A stretch of DNA of 64,000 nt from Stenotrophomonas rhizophila (GCF_020857975.1 NZ_JACWUO010000017.1:1-64000); one strand, 5' to 3'; shown: positions 49,301 to 58,088, counted from the first letter of the stretch. Notes: generated from the sequence alone by a model not told the origin. Translations and numbers: made by a program.

Positions 49301-51302
49301 CGATGATGCCATTGGTGCCTATGCCCGCAACGGCGGCACCCTGCAGCTGGATGGTGCGGTGATCAGCACCAGCGGTGCCCGTGCCAGCGGTCTGCAGGTG
49401 GACGATGCGACCCTGCTGGGCAACGCGATGGATATCACCACCCGCGGCGACTTTGCCCACGGCGTCGCCGTGCGCGGTGATGCCACCGATGCCACCCTGA
49501 GTCTGCTCAAGGTGGAGACCCACGGCGCCGGTGCACATGCGCTGAATATCAGCGGCGCCGGCAGCCTGCAGCCGGTCCGCGACAGCCAGCTGGTCTCGCA
49601 GCAGTCCAGTGCGGTGAACCTGCAGGGCGATCGTGATCTGGAAATCCAGCACAGCCTGCTGCAGGGTGGTGCCGGCGTGCTGAGCAGCAACGGGGATACG
49701 CACCTGCTGCTGAGCAAGGGCAGCCACGGCGAAAGCCTTGACCCGGCGGCCAGCCTGATCGACAACCAGGGCGGTTCGCTGGTGGTCGACCTGAGCGAAA
49801 GTTCGCTGAAGGGCCTGATCCGCACCGGCGGACTGGACCTTAACCTGCAGGCCGGTGGTCTGTGGACGATGACCGACAGCTCGGCCTTCACCGGCACGCT
49901 GGACAATGCCGGAACCCTGTTCTCGACCCAGTTGGGCCTGGACACCCGCCTCAACGACAATGCCGGCCTGTACAAGACCCTGCAGGTCAGCGACTACGTC
50001 AGCAATGGCGGGCGCTGGTACCTCAACACCTACCTTGGCGGTGACGGCGCGCCGACCGACCTGCTGGTCGCCGACAACATACTGGTCGGCGCCGGCGGCC
50101 CGACCCTGCTCAACGTCGACGGTACCGGCGGCGGCGCCCCGACCCAGGGCAGCGGCATCGAGATCGTGCACGTCAACGGCGGCAGCGCCGCGTCGGCAGC
50201 CGGTGCGTTCGAGCTGGAAAGCCCGGTGGTCGGCGGCGCCTGGAACTACGCGCTGCAGCAGCATGGCCGCGACGAGGACGGCAACATCATCGAGGACGGC
50301 AACTGGTACCTGCGCAACGAGGGCTGGCGCCCGGACCTGAGCGCCTACCTGTCGCTGAACTCGCTGGTTTCCCAGGCCGACCGCGCGCTGCTGGAAACCA
50401 TGCACGAGCGTGTCGGTGACAAGCTCAACAAGATCGACGACGACGCCCGCAGCTGGGTCCGCGTGTTCGGCCGCACCGGCGGTTCCAGCGTGCGTTCGCA
50501 GGCGCTGGACGAAGGCCAGCGCAACTACGACTACAGCATCGAAGGCATGCAGGTCGGGCTGGACCCCTACTACAAGGAATGGGGCAACGGTGGCCAGAGC
50601 CATGCCGGCCTGCGCCTGGGCTACCTGCGCGCGAAGAGCCACGCGATCCAGGGCAACGATGACCTGCCGGCCGGCAGCAGCAAGCTGAGTGCCTACTCGG
50701 TCGGCCTGCAGTGGAGCCGCTTGGCCCCGACCGGTGCCTACATCGATGCGGTGCTGCTGGGCACCTGGTACCACGATGTGGAAGTGGACTCGCCGTACGT
50801 GAAGCGCGGCTCCAACCTCGGCACCAGCGGCCTGGGGTCGCTGGCCTCGATCGAAGTAGGCAAGCCGTGGGACCTGGGCAACAACTGGAAGATCGAGCCG
50901 CAGGCCCAGCTCTTCCACAGCCACACCGCCCTGGACAAGTCGCGCGACTACAGTGCCGAGGTCGACTACCACAGCACCGATGTCACCACCGCGCGCCTGG
51001 GTGCCCGTCTGCGCAAGCTGTATGGCACCGACGGTACCCAGCCGGGTGAGGCCTGGATGCGCCTGAACGCCTGGCACACCTTCAACACCGCCTCGCTGAC
51101 CACCGTGGCCGGGCCGAGTGGCACGGCACCGGAAAGCTTCCGTACCGACCTGGGCCGTCGCTGGGGTCAGGCCGGGTTGGGCATGAGTACGCGCATGGGC
51201 AAGGATGCGACCTTGTTCTTCTCGGCCGACTACGAGTTCTCGCTCGACGGCAACCGCGAGCACTCGATCTCCGGCCGCGCCGGGGTACGCATGGCCTGGT
51301 AA
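46380..51302 (+). CDS. large type Va autotransporter with repeat-rich passenger
   Basis: Surface protein of 1640 residues. A signal peptide (core LLSTVIATALASAG) ends near VQA. A short acidic, proline-rich segment holds the protein's only four cysteines (78, 85, 93, 103). From about residue 318 to 1056 there are about 29 copies of a 26-residue unit with consensus I-x-T-x-G-x-x-A-H-G-L-x-A, as expected of a parallel beta-helix. A linker follows, and the C-terminal 250 residues are an autotransporter beta-barrel (SWVRVFGRTGGSSVR; ending GRAGVRMAW). The passenger may act in adhesion or aggregation. No protease or esterase motif was seen. No RBS is obvious. Confidence 0.93.
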   Translation: MTLKHSPTARRALRRTLLSTVIATALASAGVQAAEPAMDAAGALRQTLAARFQQPAATSPALALRALPRMGQTFEDECDPADPDCEPPPPDPCDLNPGNPEFCDIEPIYNPGQNIKINTGYVEPSRPDKNYQFMEVSGDGYIWAKDDVHINLSGAQRNAIWGRSADSTIRLGAGTTINLAGNMIGVMADAVRSDGSHIILDDAVINATNSHATSHPHTNDALRTTTADALIEGKVKVTSSGSNAASAHAGNMDFHDSSFSTTGEGVHTLYANGDSTDNTNTWIRGGGTIVVRDSSVHRGWGAGYAAYATGGRIELHDSTVDTTTNNAHALYATNGANRVAGTIIANGTDVKTVGTGAHAVFADGRGVIAINGGDIQTTGNNAFGLVADNGASIQALSLPGGNHGTSVSTTGANAHAIIARNASNIALNGGGSISAQGGSAHALYATGGSSIAILDAATDISAEGTGAYGVFAEGASQIQIAGGSVSSKADDRHAVYATGGSTVAFTDNPTAISTEGARAHGAYVTGADSLLVTQGGSVRTVGDQAHGLFADGAQLGSLGVTDISTQGSGSIGAWAHAGSTLVIGGGSITTAGDAAHGLLVDGGSKGIIDGAPIQIATTGDTAYGIHIMEGSQFDAQDTGISTTGAQTHALFVQGSQAQLGQLDIATLGEQAVGAYASDASTVVFKGGKLRTEGKGATALLADHDSLLGALGRTEVETLGEDAIAMHARNDSTLVLDGGGSITTAGDNAHGLFAQDTSLIDAGGGAFDITTTGQDAYGAHVVDQATLLTSGGSVTTRGDGSHGLFADAGTLGAIGNTTISTGGQQAFGARATNAGTLLIGGGSVATAGDGAHALYADGNGTVLGSDAAIDISTQGAGAHAAYASNGGKLLIQGGSVQTHGADAHGLYADNAELATGSALQISTAGGNAIGALASGNASLELHGAQINTAGQQAHGLLADGASITSSAAVDIHSLGDDAIGAYARNGGTLQLDGAVISTSGARASGLQVDDATLLGNAMDITTRGDFAHGVAVRGDATDATLSLLKVETHGAGAHALNISGAGSLQPVRDSQLVSQQSSAVNLQGDRDLEIQHSLLQGGAGVLSSNGDTHLLLSKGSHGESLDPAASLIDNQGGSLVVDLSESSLKGLIRTGGLDLNLQAGGLWTMTDSSAFTGTLDNAGTLFSTQLGLDTRLNDNAGLYKTLQVSDYVSNGGRWYLNTYLGGDGAPTDLLVADNILVGAGGPTLLNVDGTGGGAPTQGSGIEIVHVNGGSAASAAGAFELESPVVGGAWNYALQQHGRDEDGNIIEDGNWYLRNEGWRPDLSAYLSLNSLVSQADRALLETMHERVGDKLNKIDDDARSWVRVFGRTGGSSVRSQALDEGQRNYDYSIEGMQVGLDPYYKEWGNGGQSHAGLRLGYLRAKSHAIQGNDDLPAGSSKLSAYSVGLQWSRLAPTGAYIDAVLLGTWYHDVEVDSPYVKRGSNLGTSGLGSLASIEVGKPWDLGNNWKIEPQAQLFHSHTALDKSRDYSAEVDYHSTDVTTARLGARLRKLYGTDGTQPGEAWMRLNAWHTFNTASLTTVAGPSGTAPESFRTDLGRRWGQAGLGMSTRMGKDATLFFSADYEFSLDGNREHSISGRAGVRMAW
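47333..49555 (+). repeat. array of about 29 degenerate 26-codon repeats
   Basis: Within the autotransporter gene the pattern [IV]xTxGxxAxGxxA recurs about every 26 codons. Two unit types partly alternate: one ends AHGLFADGxxLG, the other GAYAxxGSTLVIxGGS. The DNA copies are diverged, so recent recombination is not obvious. Confidence 0.85.
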
Positions 51303-51312
51303 GCCGTTGCGC

Positions 51313-51393
51313 GCTGCCATCGCCACCGCGATGGCAGCGGTCATGTTCCGCGCAGGCGGCCAGAACGCCCGGTGCATCGCACCGGGCGTTCTG
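51313..51393 (+). terminator. two strong hairpins after the autotransporter
   Basis: CGCTGCCATCGC/GCGATGGCAGCG (51313-51340) is a perfect 12-bp stem, and CAGAACGCCCGGTGC/GCACCGGGCGTTCTG (51361-51393) a perfect 15-bp stem with a three-base loop. T runs are lacking, but their place right after the stop suggests transcript ending. Confidence 0.6.
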
Positions 51394-51597
51394 CGTTGCG
51401 ATGCCGGTTGCCATGCCTGCGCTGCCCCCCCCCCCCTGCGGGGATTACCGTGCAACAGCAGCCGGGCAGAGCCCGGCATACGTGAATGGCCGTGGCAAAG
51501 GCGAAGGCAGAAGCATCCGGCCAGCGGCCGGCACTACCGGCTGGCGCGCGCACGCGGGCTTTGATCCGATGTGGCCCGGCTAGCGACGAAATGCCAT

Positions 51598-51630
51598 AAA
51601 GAAAGAGGGCGGACCTTGCGGTCCGCCCTC
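51598..51630 (-). terminator. intrinsic terminator of the TonB receptor gene
   Basis: On the minus strand GAGGGCGGACC pairs with GGTCCGCCCTC around GCAA, followed by TTTCTTT. It lies about 30 bases after the receptor stop codon. Confidence 0.85.
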
Positions 51631-51658
51631 CTTGGTGTTGCTGCAACACTTCGATCGA

Positions 51659-54508
51659 TCAGAAGCGCTGGGTGTACTTCATGTACAGGAAGCGACCGAT
51701 ATCGAAGCCGCCGTAGTAGGCGAAGCTCGAGTTCGGTGCCGAGTACATCAGCGGACCCTTGTGGTCGAACACATTGTTCGCGCCCAGGGCGATGGTGGCA
51801 TCCCACGGCGCCTGCCAGCTGACCTGCAGGTCATGGAAGGTGTTGGAGCCGGTCTTGCGCAGCGGAGCCGCTTCGCCATTGGCGTAACGATCCGGGTCGG
51901 TGCAGCCGATGGAGATGCACGATTCGCTCAGGCCCGAGTAGTAACGCGCGGTGTAGTTGACACCGAAGTCACCCATCGCCCAGTTGACGCCCAGGTTCGA
52001 ACGCACGCGGAACAGCGTGGTGTCGCCCGACTGGCCGACCATGCCGACCATGATGTTGTCGCCCTTGCTGTTCTGGTTGGCTTCGTCGTACTTGGACAGG
52101 TAGCTGGTCTGCCAGTCGATGCTGAACTGACCGATGGCCAGTTCCGGCAGGCGGTACTTGACGCCCAGGTCGTAGCCTTCGGTGACCATCTTGCCGAGGT
52201 TGGCGGTGCCGTAGGTGATCGCGCTGACATGGCCGTCGGCCGCACGCACGACACCGTCGCAACGTGCGCTGTTGCCCAGCACGTAGCAGTCGCGCAGGAT
52301 ACGGTTCACGCTGTCTTCGATGATCATGTCATTGATCTCGTAGCGGTACCAATCCAGCGAGATATCCAGGCCCTGCACCCAACGCGGGCTCCACACCAGA
52401 CCGACGGTCTTGCTGGTGGAGGTTTCCGGCTTCAGGTTCGGGTTGGCACCGGAGACGAACTGGTCACCGGACTGGCACGGCAGGGTCGAGCACGGCAGGT
52501 TGCCCTGGCCCAGCTGCACGTAGTTGGCCGGAGCACCGCCTGCCAGGCAGGCTGCGCTGCCAGCGACGCTGCCCGGCGCACCAACGCCGCACGGGTCGAT
52601 GTAGCGCTCGAAGCTCGAGCTCAGGCCACCGTACAGGTCGGCGATGGTCGGAGCGCGGAAGCCCTCGGCGTAGGTGCCGCGGACCAGCAGCTCGTCCAGC
52701 GGACGCCAGGTCAGGCCGAACTTGCTGTTGGTGGTGCCACCGAAGTTGCTGTAGTCCGAATAACGGCTGGCAACATTCAGGGTCAGTTCCTTGGCGAACG
52801 CCATGTCGGCCAGCAGCGGCACGTTCAGTTCGAGGTAGACCTCGTTCAGATCGTACTCGCCGCGGGTCGGCTTCTGGCCCAGGCCGGTCGACTGACCGGA
52901 CTGCGCGAAGGCGTCCGGCGTGTAGCTGCCTTCTTCCTTGCGGTGCTCAACGCCCATGGCAAAGCCCAGGTCACCGGCCGGCAGGGTCACGATCGAACCC
53001 GACAGGTTGGCGGTGAAGCTGGTGGTCTTGGTCAGGCCGCGGGTGGTGAAGGTCGGGAACAGGAAGTCCTGCAGCTCCGGGTTGTCCAGCGAGCCCTGGC
53101 CTGCCACGCCGTTGGGCAGCAGCGGGTTCCACGGACGGCAGTCGCCCAGGATCGGCTTGGCGGCGGTGCCGCAGCGGGCAACGCCACCGGCATCGATGAA
53201 CGACGGGCCGAGCGCCTGCGACGAACCGATCAGGCTCATGTCACCGCGGTTGGTCTTGATCGACTCGTTGCGGTTCCACAGTGCGCCAACGTCCCAATCG
53301 AAGGTCTTGTCGGCCACTTCGAAGAAGCCGCTGATGGTCGGCGCAAAGCGCAGGGTCTTCAGCTGGCTTTCGGTGGTGCGCGGCACTTCCCACAGACGGC
53401 GGCGGAACTCGATGTCCTGGCCGATCGGGTTGAATGCGCTGTCGGCCGACAGCGGGGTGCCGAAGGCCTGCGACTGGTACGGGTAGCCGGCGATCTGCTG
53501 GAAGGTCTGACGCTCGTTGTAGAGCAGGTCGGAGTTCAGGCTGATGCGGTCGGTGAAGTCGTACGTACCATTGATGTAGACCGACTTGCGCTCGACACCG
53601 GTCAGCAGGGTCATCTGCTGGTTGGCGTTGGCGTACTCGCCTTCGGTCAGCGGGTGGTAGTCATTCGGGTTGTTCGGGTTGCCGCCCTTGTTCAGGGTCT
53701 GCCACACCGCCTCGTCGTCGTCGCACTTGCCGAACAGGCGCGGGTCGCACCAGGTGCTGTTCTGGCTGATCGAGCTCCAGTCGGCCGGGGTCGAGTTCGG
53801 GCCCAGCGAGCCGTCACGGCTGTACCAGCGGTCCTTGGCCCACACCGGATCCTGCTTGGAGTATTCGGCCGACAGGGTCAGGCTGCCGCGCTCGCCCTTG
53901 GCACCGAGGGTCATCGAGTACTGCTGCTCGTCACCGTCGCCGTTGCCGAACTGGCCAATGCGGACGCTGGCTTCGCCGCCGTCGACATTCTTGCGGGTGA
54001 TCACGTTGACCACGCCGGCGATGGCGTCCGAACCGTAGATCGAGGACGCGCCGTCCTTCAGGATCTCGATGCGCTCGACAGCCGACATCGGGATCTGGCT
54101 CAGATCCTGCAGGCCGGAGGTGGAAGCACCCAGGCGCTTGCCGTTCATCAGCACCAGGGTGCGCTGGGCGCCCAGGTTGCGGATGTCGACGTAGTAGCCG
54201 CCCACGTTCTCGCCGGAGGACAGCGAATCCGAACGCGAAATGGCCGGGGAGCCGGCCGAGGTGAGGTTGTTCAGCACGTCAGCGACGTTCGAGAAACCCT
54301 GCTTTTCCAGGGCTTCGCGGGTCATCGTCAGGATCGGCTGCTGGGTTTCCATGTTGGCGCCGCGGATACGCGAGCCGGTGACCGAGATGCGATCCAGGTC
54401 AGTGGTGCCAGAGGCAGCTTCCTGCGCCGAGACAAAGCTCGGCGCCAGCGCCAGGGCGATGCCGGCGGGCAGGAGGCCCAGCCGCACGGCAGGAGTACGA
54501 AAATTCAT
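51659..54508 (-). CDS. TonB-dependent outer membrane receptor
   Basis: Outer membrane receptor of 949 residues. The signal peptide ends near FVSAQ, and a TonB-box-like DLDRISVTGSRI follows. The plug domain (about 45-165) includes VERIEILKDGASSIYGSDAI, and the barrel ends GRFLYMKYTQRF with a terminal Phe. There is no N-terminal STN signalling domain, so it is a transport-type receptor. Four or more cysteine pairs lie in extracellular loop regions (CDPRLFGKC; CSTLPC). The substrate is unknown. The AraC regulator gene lies immediately upstream on the same strand. GGAGAG before the ATG is a good RBS. Confidence 0.95.
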   Translation of the reverse strand: MNFRTPAVRLGLLPAGIALALAPSFVSAQEAASGTTDLDRISVTGSRIRGANMETQQPILTMTREALEKQGFSNVADVLNNLTSAGSPAISRSDSLSSGENVGGYYVDIRNLGAQRTLVLMNGKRLGASTSGLQDLSQIPMSAVERIEILKDGASSIYGSDAIAGVVNVITRKNVDGGEASVRIGQFGNGDGDEQQYSMTLGAKGERGSLTLSAEYSKQDPVWAKDRWYSRDGSLGPNSTPADWSSISQNSTWCDPRLFGKCDDDEAVWQTLNKGGNPNNPNDYHPLTEGEYANANQQMTLLTGVERKSVYINGTYDFTDRISLNSDLLYNERQTFQQIAGYPYQSQAFGTPLSADSAFNPIGQDIEFRRRLWEVPRTTESQLKTLRFAPTISGFFEVADKTFDWDVGALWNRNESIKTNRGDMSLIGSSQALGPSFIDAGGVARCGTAAKPILGDCRPWNPLLPNGVAGQGSLDNPELQDFLFPTFTTRGLTKTTSFTANLSGSIVTLPAGDLGFAMGVEHRKEEGSYTPDAFAQSGQSTGLGQKPTRGEYDLNEVYLELNVPLLADMAFAKELTLNVASRYSDYSNFGGTTNSKFGLTWRPLDELLVRGTYAEGFRAPTIADLYGGLSSSFERYIDPCGVGAPGSVAGSAACLAGGAPANYVQLGQGNLPCSTLPCQSGDQFVSGANPNLKPETSTSKTVGLVWSPRWVQGLDISLDWYRYEINDMIIEDSVNRILRDCYVLGNSARCDGVVRAADGHVSAITYGTANLGKMVTEGYDLGVKYRLPELAIGQFSIDWQTSYLSKYDEANQNSKGDNIMVGMVGQSGDTTLFRVRSNLGVNWAMGDFGVNYTARYYSGLSESCISIGCTDPDRYANGEAAPLRKTGSNTFHDLQVSWQAPWDATIALGANNVFDHKGPLMYSAPNSSFAYYGGFDIGRFLYMKYTQRF

Positions 54509-54576
54509 TTATCTCTCCGAGGTACGTTAGTAGCGTGTTAAACCGCCTCGGAAAGTTACGATTGCGTTGCAGTTAA

Positions 54577-55458
54577 TTATTTGCGGGAAGCCACCGAAGG
54601 CTTTGCCGAGTTTGGCGGGAGCGTTCCAGCGCTCTGGCGGAAGCCTGACGCAGACTGCCCATAACGGGCCCGAAACGCCCGTGCAAAGCTGCAGCAGTTG
54701 TCAAATCCACTCGCAGCGGCCACTTCGCCGATCATCATGTCGGTATCACGCAGCAGGTCGGCGGCACGCTCCAGGCGCAGCCGCGCCGACAACGACTGCG
54801 GGCTTTCTTCATACAGGCTCTGGAAGGTTTTGGACAGGTACCAGCTGGAGAAGTTGGTCAGTTCGGCCAGTTCGCCGATGCGCACCACCCGGTGGCTGTT
54901 GCCTTCCAGGTACAGGCGCGCACGCTGCATGCGGCCGAACACCTGGCGCTTGCGCACCCGCGAACGGCCCGGGCAACGCTGCACGCCGGTGGCCATCCCG
55001 TGCTGCAGCGAGGCCAGGTGCAGCAGCACCGGGCGCAGCGCCTGCGCCGGCTGGCCGCTGGCCAGGGCATCGCGCCACAACCGCAACGCCACCCGCGCTT
55101 CGCCGCGGCTCATGCTGCCGCGGCCGGCATACAGGCTGCTGTCGACCAGTTCGCCCAGCGCACGCAGGGCTTCGGGGGTCAGGCTCAGGCCGATGCACAG
55201 GCCATCGCGGCCGGCCTGGATCATCGGCCTGGATTCCTTCTCGAAGGCGATCCATTCGCGCTGGCGCAGGCGGAAGCGGCCTTCCTTGGATTCCACCCAG
55301 GCGCTGCCACGCAGCTGCATCCACACGGTGAAGGTGCTGCCGGCGGTCTGCAGGCTGCCGAGCCGGGCCACGCCCAGGCAGGTGGGCAGCGGACCGTCGT
55401 CGACGATCTTGTTCAGGGAGAGCGATTGACCGCGATCGGCCAGGGAGAGCTGACGCAT
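54577..55458 (-). CDS. AraC family transcriptional regulator
   Basis: Regulator of 293 residues. The C-terminal third has the two helix-turn-helix motifs of AraC/XylS proteins (IGELAELTNFSSWYLSKTFQ and IGEVAAASGFDNCCSFARAF). The N-terminal part is a possible sensor domain without a recognised ligand. It lies 68 bases upstream of the TonB receptor gene on the same strand and may control it. Operator-like repeats lie just before its start codon. The start is ATG 55456-55458. Confidence 0.9.
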   Translation of the reverse strand: MRQLSLADRGQSLSLNKIVDDGPLPTCLGVARLGSLQTAGSTFTVWMQLRGSAWVESKEGRFRLRQREWIAFEKESRPMIQAGRDGLCIGLSLTPEALRALGELVDSSLYAGRGSMSRGEARVALRLWRDALASGQPAQALRPVLLHLASLQHGMATGVQRCPGRSRVRKRQVFGRMQRARLYLEGNSHRVVRIGELAELTNFSSWYLSKTFQSLYEESPQSLSARLRLERAADLLRDTDMMIGEVAAASGFDNCCSFARAFRARYGQSASGFRQSAGTLPPNSAKPSVASRK

Positions 55459-55471
55459 GACTGCACCGTGT

Positions 55472-55500
55472 GTTTGCCGTTGCTGGGCAAACGTTTTGCC
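55472..55500 (-). promoter_or_regulatory. operator-like triple half-site before the AraC gene
   Basis: On the plus strand GTTTGCC (55472-55478), GGCAAAC (55486-55492) and GTTTTGCC (55493-55500) alternate in orientation. The first two form a perfect 7-bp inverted repeat with a seven-base spacer, and the second and third form another. They lie 14-42 bases before the start codon, so a bound protein would cover the leader or promoter. Autoregulation is the simplest idea. Confidence 0.5.
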
Positions 55501-55581
55501 AAATCGGGCGAGCCGGGTCAGGAATTACCTACGAGATTCCTCCGAATTCGACACGAGGCCGGTACGAAGGAAAGACGACGC

Positions 55582-57873
55582 TTACTTTCCCTTGAAAAAC
55601 AGCGCCTTGGCTGCGACCGAGAACACCGGCGCCGGGGCCGGGGCCAGCGGCATCACGCCGATGTCGGCACCGTCGGCCACCGCCAGCGTCAGGTACAGCG
55701 CGTCGCCGTCGGGCTGCGCACTGAAGCCATTGCCCGCACTCAAGCGGTCGGCATCCAGGCAGTACTCGGCAGGCACCGCGCCGGGGGTGAGGCGTGAGAA
55801 CAAGGTGGCGCAATCGGCACGGTTGGACAGGTAATCGACGCTGCCATTGCGGGCCACCGTCCAGGTCCGGTAGCGCCAGCGCGACGGCCGGTCCTCGCTG
55901 ACCTGGCGGATGCTGCCGGGGTCCAGCAACGCATCGGCCGACCACAGCCCACCGGCCGACAGCCGGGTGAACAGTACGCGCTGCGCGGCCGGGTCGAAGC
56001 GTGCCTGCGAGACCCCGTCGATGCTGCCCAACAGGCGCCAGGGGCTGTCGCGGCGGTCGAACAGCAGCAGCCGCATGCGTTCGCTGGCGTCGCGCTCGAC
56101 CACCAGCACGTGCGCGGCATCGCCGGCGTACAGCGCCTGCAACGGCTGCGCCACCGGCACCGGCAACGGCACCACCAGGTCGTCGCGCGGGGACACTTCG
56201 TAGATCACCGGCCGCGCCTGCGCATCGCGGCCGGAGACCAGCAGCCGGGTGCTGTCGGCCGACCAGTCGGCGGCCTGCCGGGTTTCCGGGCGCAGCCCTT
56301 CGACCGGACGCAGCGACTCGGGGCGGGTCAGGTCGGCCCACCACAGCCCGTAGTTGCCGGAGCGGTCGGAGGTGAACACCAGTTGCCGGCCGTCCGGGGC
56401 CAGCATCGGCTGCCCATCGCGGCCATTGGAGGCGAACAGGCGCTCGGGCGTGCCCGGATGGCCCTGCTCCAGCGGCACCCGGAACAGGCCGAACTGCGCC
56501 TTGCGGTGCACGAAGGCGAGCATGTCGTTGTGCCGCGACACCGCCGGCGACTGCGCATCGTCGATGCCGACATCGCGCAGCATGCGGGTCTGCGTGTCGA
56601 GCTCATACAGGCGCGCTTCGCTGTCCACGCGGCGCCCGAACACGATGTGGCGGCTGTCGCCGCGCCAGGCCCAGCCACGGATCTCGGCCGAATCGTCGGT
56701 CAACTGCTCCGGCACGCCCCCCTGCGCCGGCAGCCGCCACAGATCGCCGATCTGCGGGTTGCGCACGAACACGATCCAGCGCCCGTCGGGCGAGTAGCGC
56801 GGCGCATAGTCGAAACTGTCCTCGGCCACGGTATAGGCCAGCGCGCGCCATTGCCCGCTGGCGATGTCCAGGATGCGGATGCCACGGTGGGCAAAGCGCC
56901 CGGCCAGCGACCCGAACAGCAGGCCGCGGCCGTCGGGGGTCCAATCGAAACTGAGCAGCTCGGTGCCATCACAGCGGGTGAGGTGGCGCACCGCGCCGCC
57001 GGTGGCACTGGCGATCAGCACTTCGCAGGCGCCGTCGGCGGCAAAGCGCGCGAAGGCGATCTCGCGGCCATCGGGCGACCAGTTCGGGAAGCGGTCCGAG
57101 GCACCCTCGGGCGTGTCGGTCAGCGGCCGCGCCGGCGCATTGCCCGAGGTCTGGACCTTGATCGTACTGCCCTTGCGTGCGGTGCTGTCGGCCTCATAGG
57201 CCACCTGCGAACCGTCCGGGGACAAGGTCGGATAAGTCTCAAAGCCGGCGGTGGCGGTGATCAGCCGGTAGGGGCGCTGCGGGCTGCCGACCACCCGGCT
57301 GCCATCCTCGAGCACGCCGCTGGACGCCACCGCCGCCGAGGGCCGCTGCAGCAGCAGCGCGGCCATCACCAGCAGCGCCACCAGCATGCCCAGCCCGACC
57401 AGCAGCAGCACATGCCGACGGATCCGCCGCCAGCGCATGCGCGCGGTCACCGGCGCCGCGACGGCGCTCGCCGCGACATCCGGCTCGACGGCGACGTCAG
57501 TGGCCACGTCCGGATCCAGCTCCACCACCCGCACCGGCACCAGCAGGCGGTAGCCGGTCTTGGCGATGGTTTCGATGTAGGCGGTGCCGGCCTCGTCGTC
57601 GCTGGCGAAGGCCTTGCGCAGCTGGGTCACCGCCTGGGTCAGCACGTCGTTGGTGGGCAATGTATCGGGCCACACCTCGGCGAACAGTTCCTCGCGGGTC
57701 ACCACCGTGCCGGGGCAACGCAGCAGGGCCTTCAGTACGCCCAGCGCCTTGGGCGTGAGCCGGCGCGGACGACGCGCACCGGGCGCCATGACCTCACGCG
57801 AGGACAGGGTAACGGTGCAATCGCCGATCCTGAGCTGATCGGCTGAAGGTGGCCCACTATCGATGCTGATCAT
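55582..57873 (-). CDS. winged-helix transcriptional regulator with TolB-like beta-propeller (CadC-like topology)
   Basis: Membrane-bound regulator of 763 residues. Residues 16-115 form an OmpR/PhoB-type winged helix (LTPKALGVLKALLRCPGTVV; ETIAKTGYRLLVPV). A linker and one transmembrane helix (about 154-176) follow. The rest is a periplasmic propeller with repeated PD40 motifs (YPTLSPDGSQVAYEAD; FPNWSPDGREIAFARF; YAPRYSPDGRWIVFVR). This suits direct sensing of a periplasmic signal. The start is ATG 57871-57873. A 7-bp inverted repeat, TGAATGC/GCATTCA, lies just upstream (about 57890-57920). Confidence 0.9.
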   Translation of the reverse strand: MISIDSGPPSADQLRIGDCTVTLSSREVMAPGARRPRRLTPKALGVLKALLRCPGTVVTREELFAEVWPDTLPTNDVLTQAVTQLRKAFASDDEAGTAYIETIAKTGYRLLVPVRVVELDPDVATDVAVEPDVAASAVAAPVTARMRWRRIRRHVLLLVGLGMLVALLVMAALLLQRPSAAVASSGVLEDGSRVVGSPQRPYRLITATAGFETYPTLSPDGSQVAYEADSTARKGSTIKVQTSGNAPARPLTDTPEGASDRFPNWSPDGREIAFARFAADGACEVLIASATGGAVRHLTRCDGTELLSFDWTPDGRGLLFGSLAGRFAHRGIRILDIASGQWRALAYTVAEDSFDYAPRYSPDGRWIVFVRNPQIGDLWRLPAQGGVPEQLTDDSAEIRGWAWRGDSRHIVFGRRVDSEARLYELDTQTRMLRDVGIDDAQSPAVSRHNDMLAFVHRKAQFGLFRVPLEQGHPGTPERLFASNGRDGQPMLAPDGRQLVFTSDRSGNYGLWWADLTRPESLRPVEGLRPETRQAADWSADSTRLLVSGRDAQARPVIYEVSPRDDLVVPLPVPVAQPLQALYAGDAAHVLVVERDASERMRLLLFDRRDSPWRLLGSIDGVSQARFDPAAQRVLFTRLSAGGLWSADALLDPGSIRQVSEDRPSRWRYRTWTVARNGSVDYLSNRADCATLFSRLTPGAVPAEYCLDADRLSAGNGFSAQPDGDALYLTLAVADGADIGVMPLAPAPAPVFSVAAKALFFKGK

Positions 57874-58088
57874 TCCGGTGATACGAGTGAATGCAGAACA
57901 ACGGGAACGCAGCATTCATCGCAATCAACCACCGATCGAACGAACCGCCAGATTCCGCACAAGGCATCAGCGCAAAGCGCAAAAACACTGAAGCGCGCGA
58001 ATACTAGCCTATGCCGGTTAACCGCGCCTGTGCGCGTGGACGACACCAGGCTCTCTCTCGCCGACGAATTCACATAAATGACGTCACC

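Larger units (their letters stand above)
51303..51658. other. intergenic region between autotransporter and TonB receptor
   Basis: No gene is supported in these 356 bases. Two strong hairpins follow the autotransporter stop. A run of twelve C lies at 51425-51436. REP-like palindromes are at about 51460-51480 (AGCCGGGCAGAGCCCGGC) and 51517-51537 (CCGGCCAGCGGCCGG plus CACTAC). The receptor terminator is at the right end. Confidence 0.6.

Noticed and set aside
47333..49555. Repeat array considered as CRISPR or tandem DNA repeats
   Set aside because: The units are protein-level repeats of 26 codons with strongly diverged DNA and no constant spacers.
49059..51479. 806-codon minus-strand frame inside the autotransporter gene
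   Set aside because: Shadow of the repeat array; the sense frame has a signal peptide, repeats and a barrel domain.
51632..54541. 969-codon plus-strand frame antisense to the TonB receptor
   Set aside because: No family features; the minus-strand frame is a complete receptor with plug and barrel.
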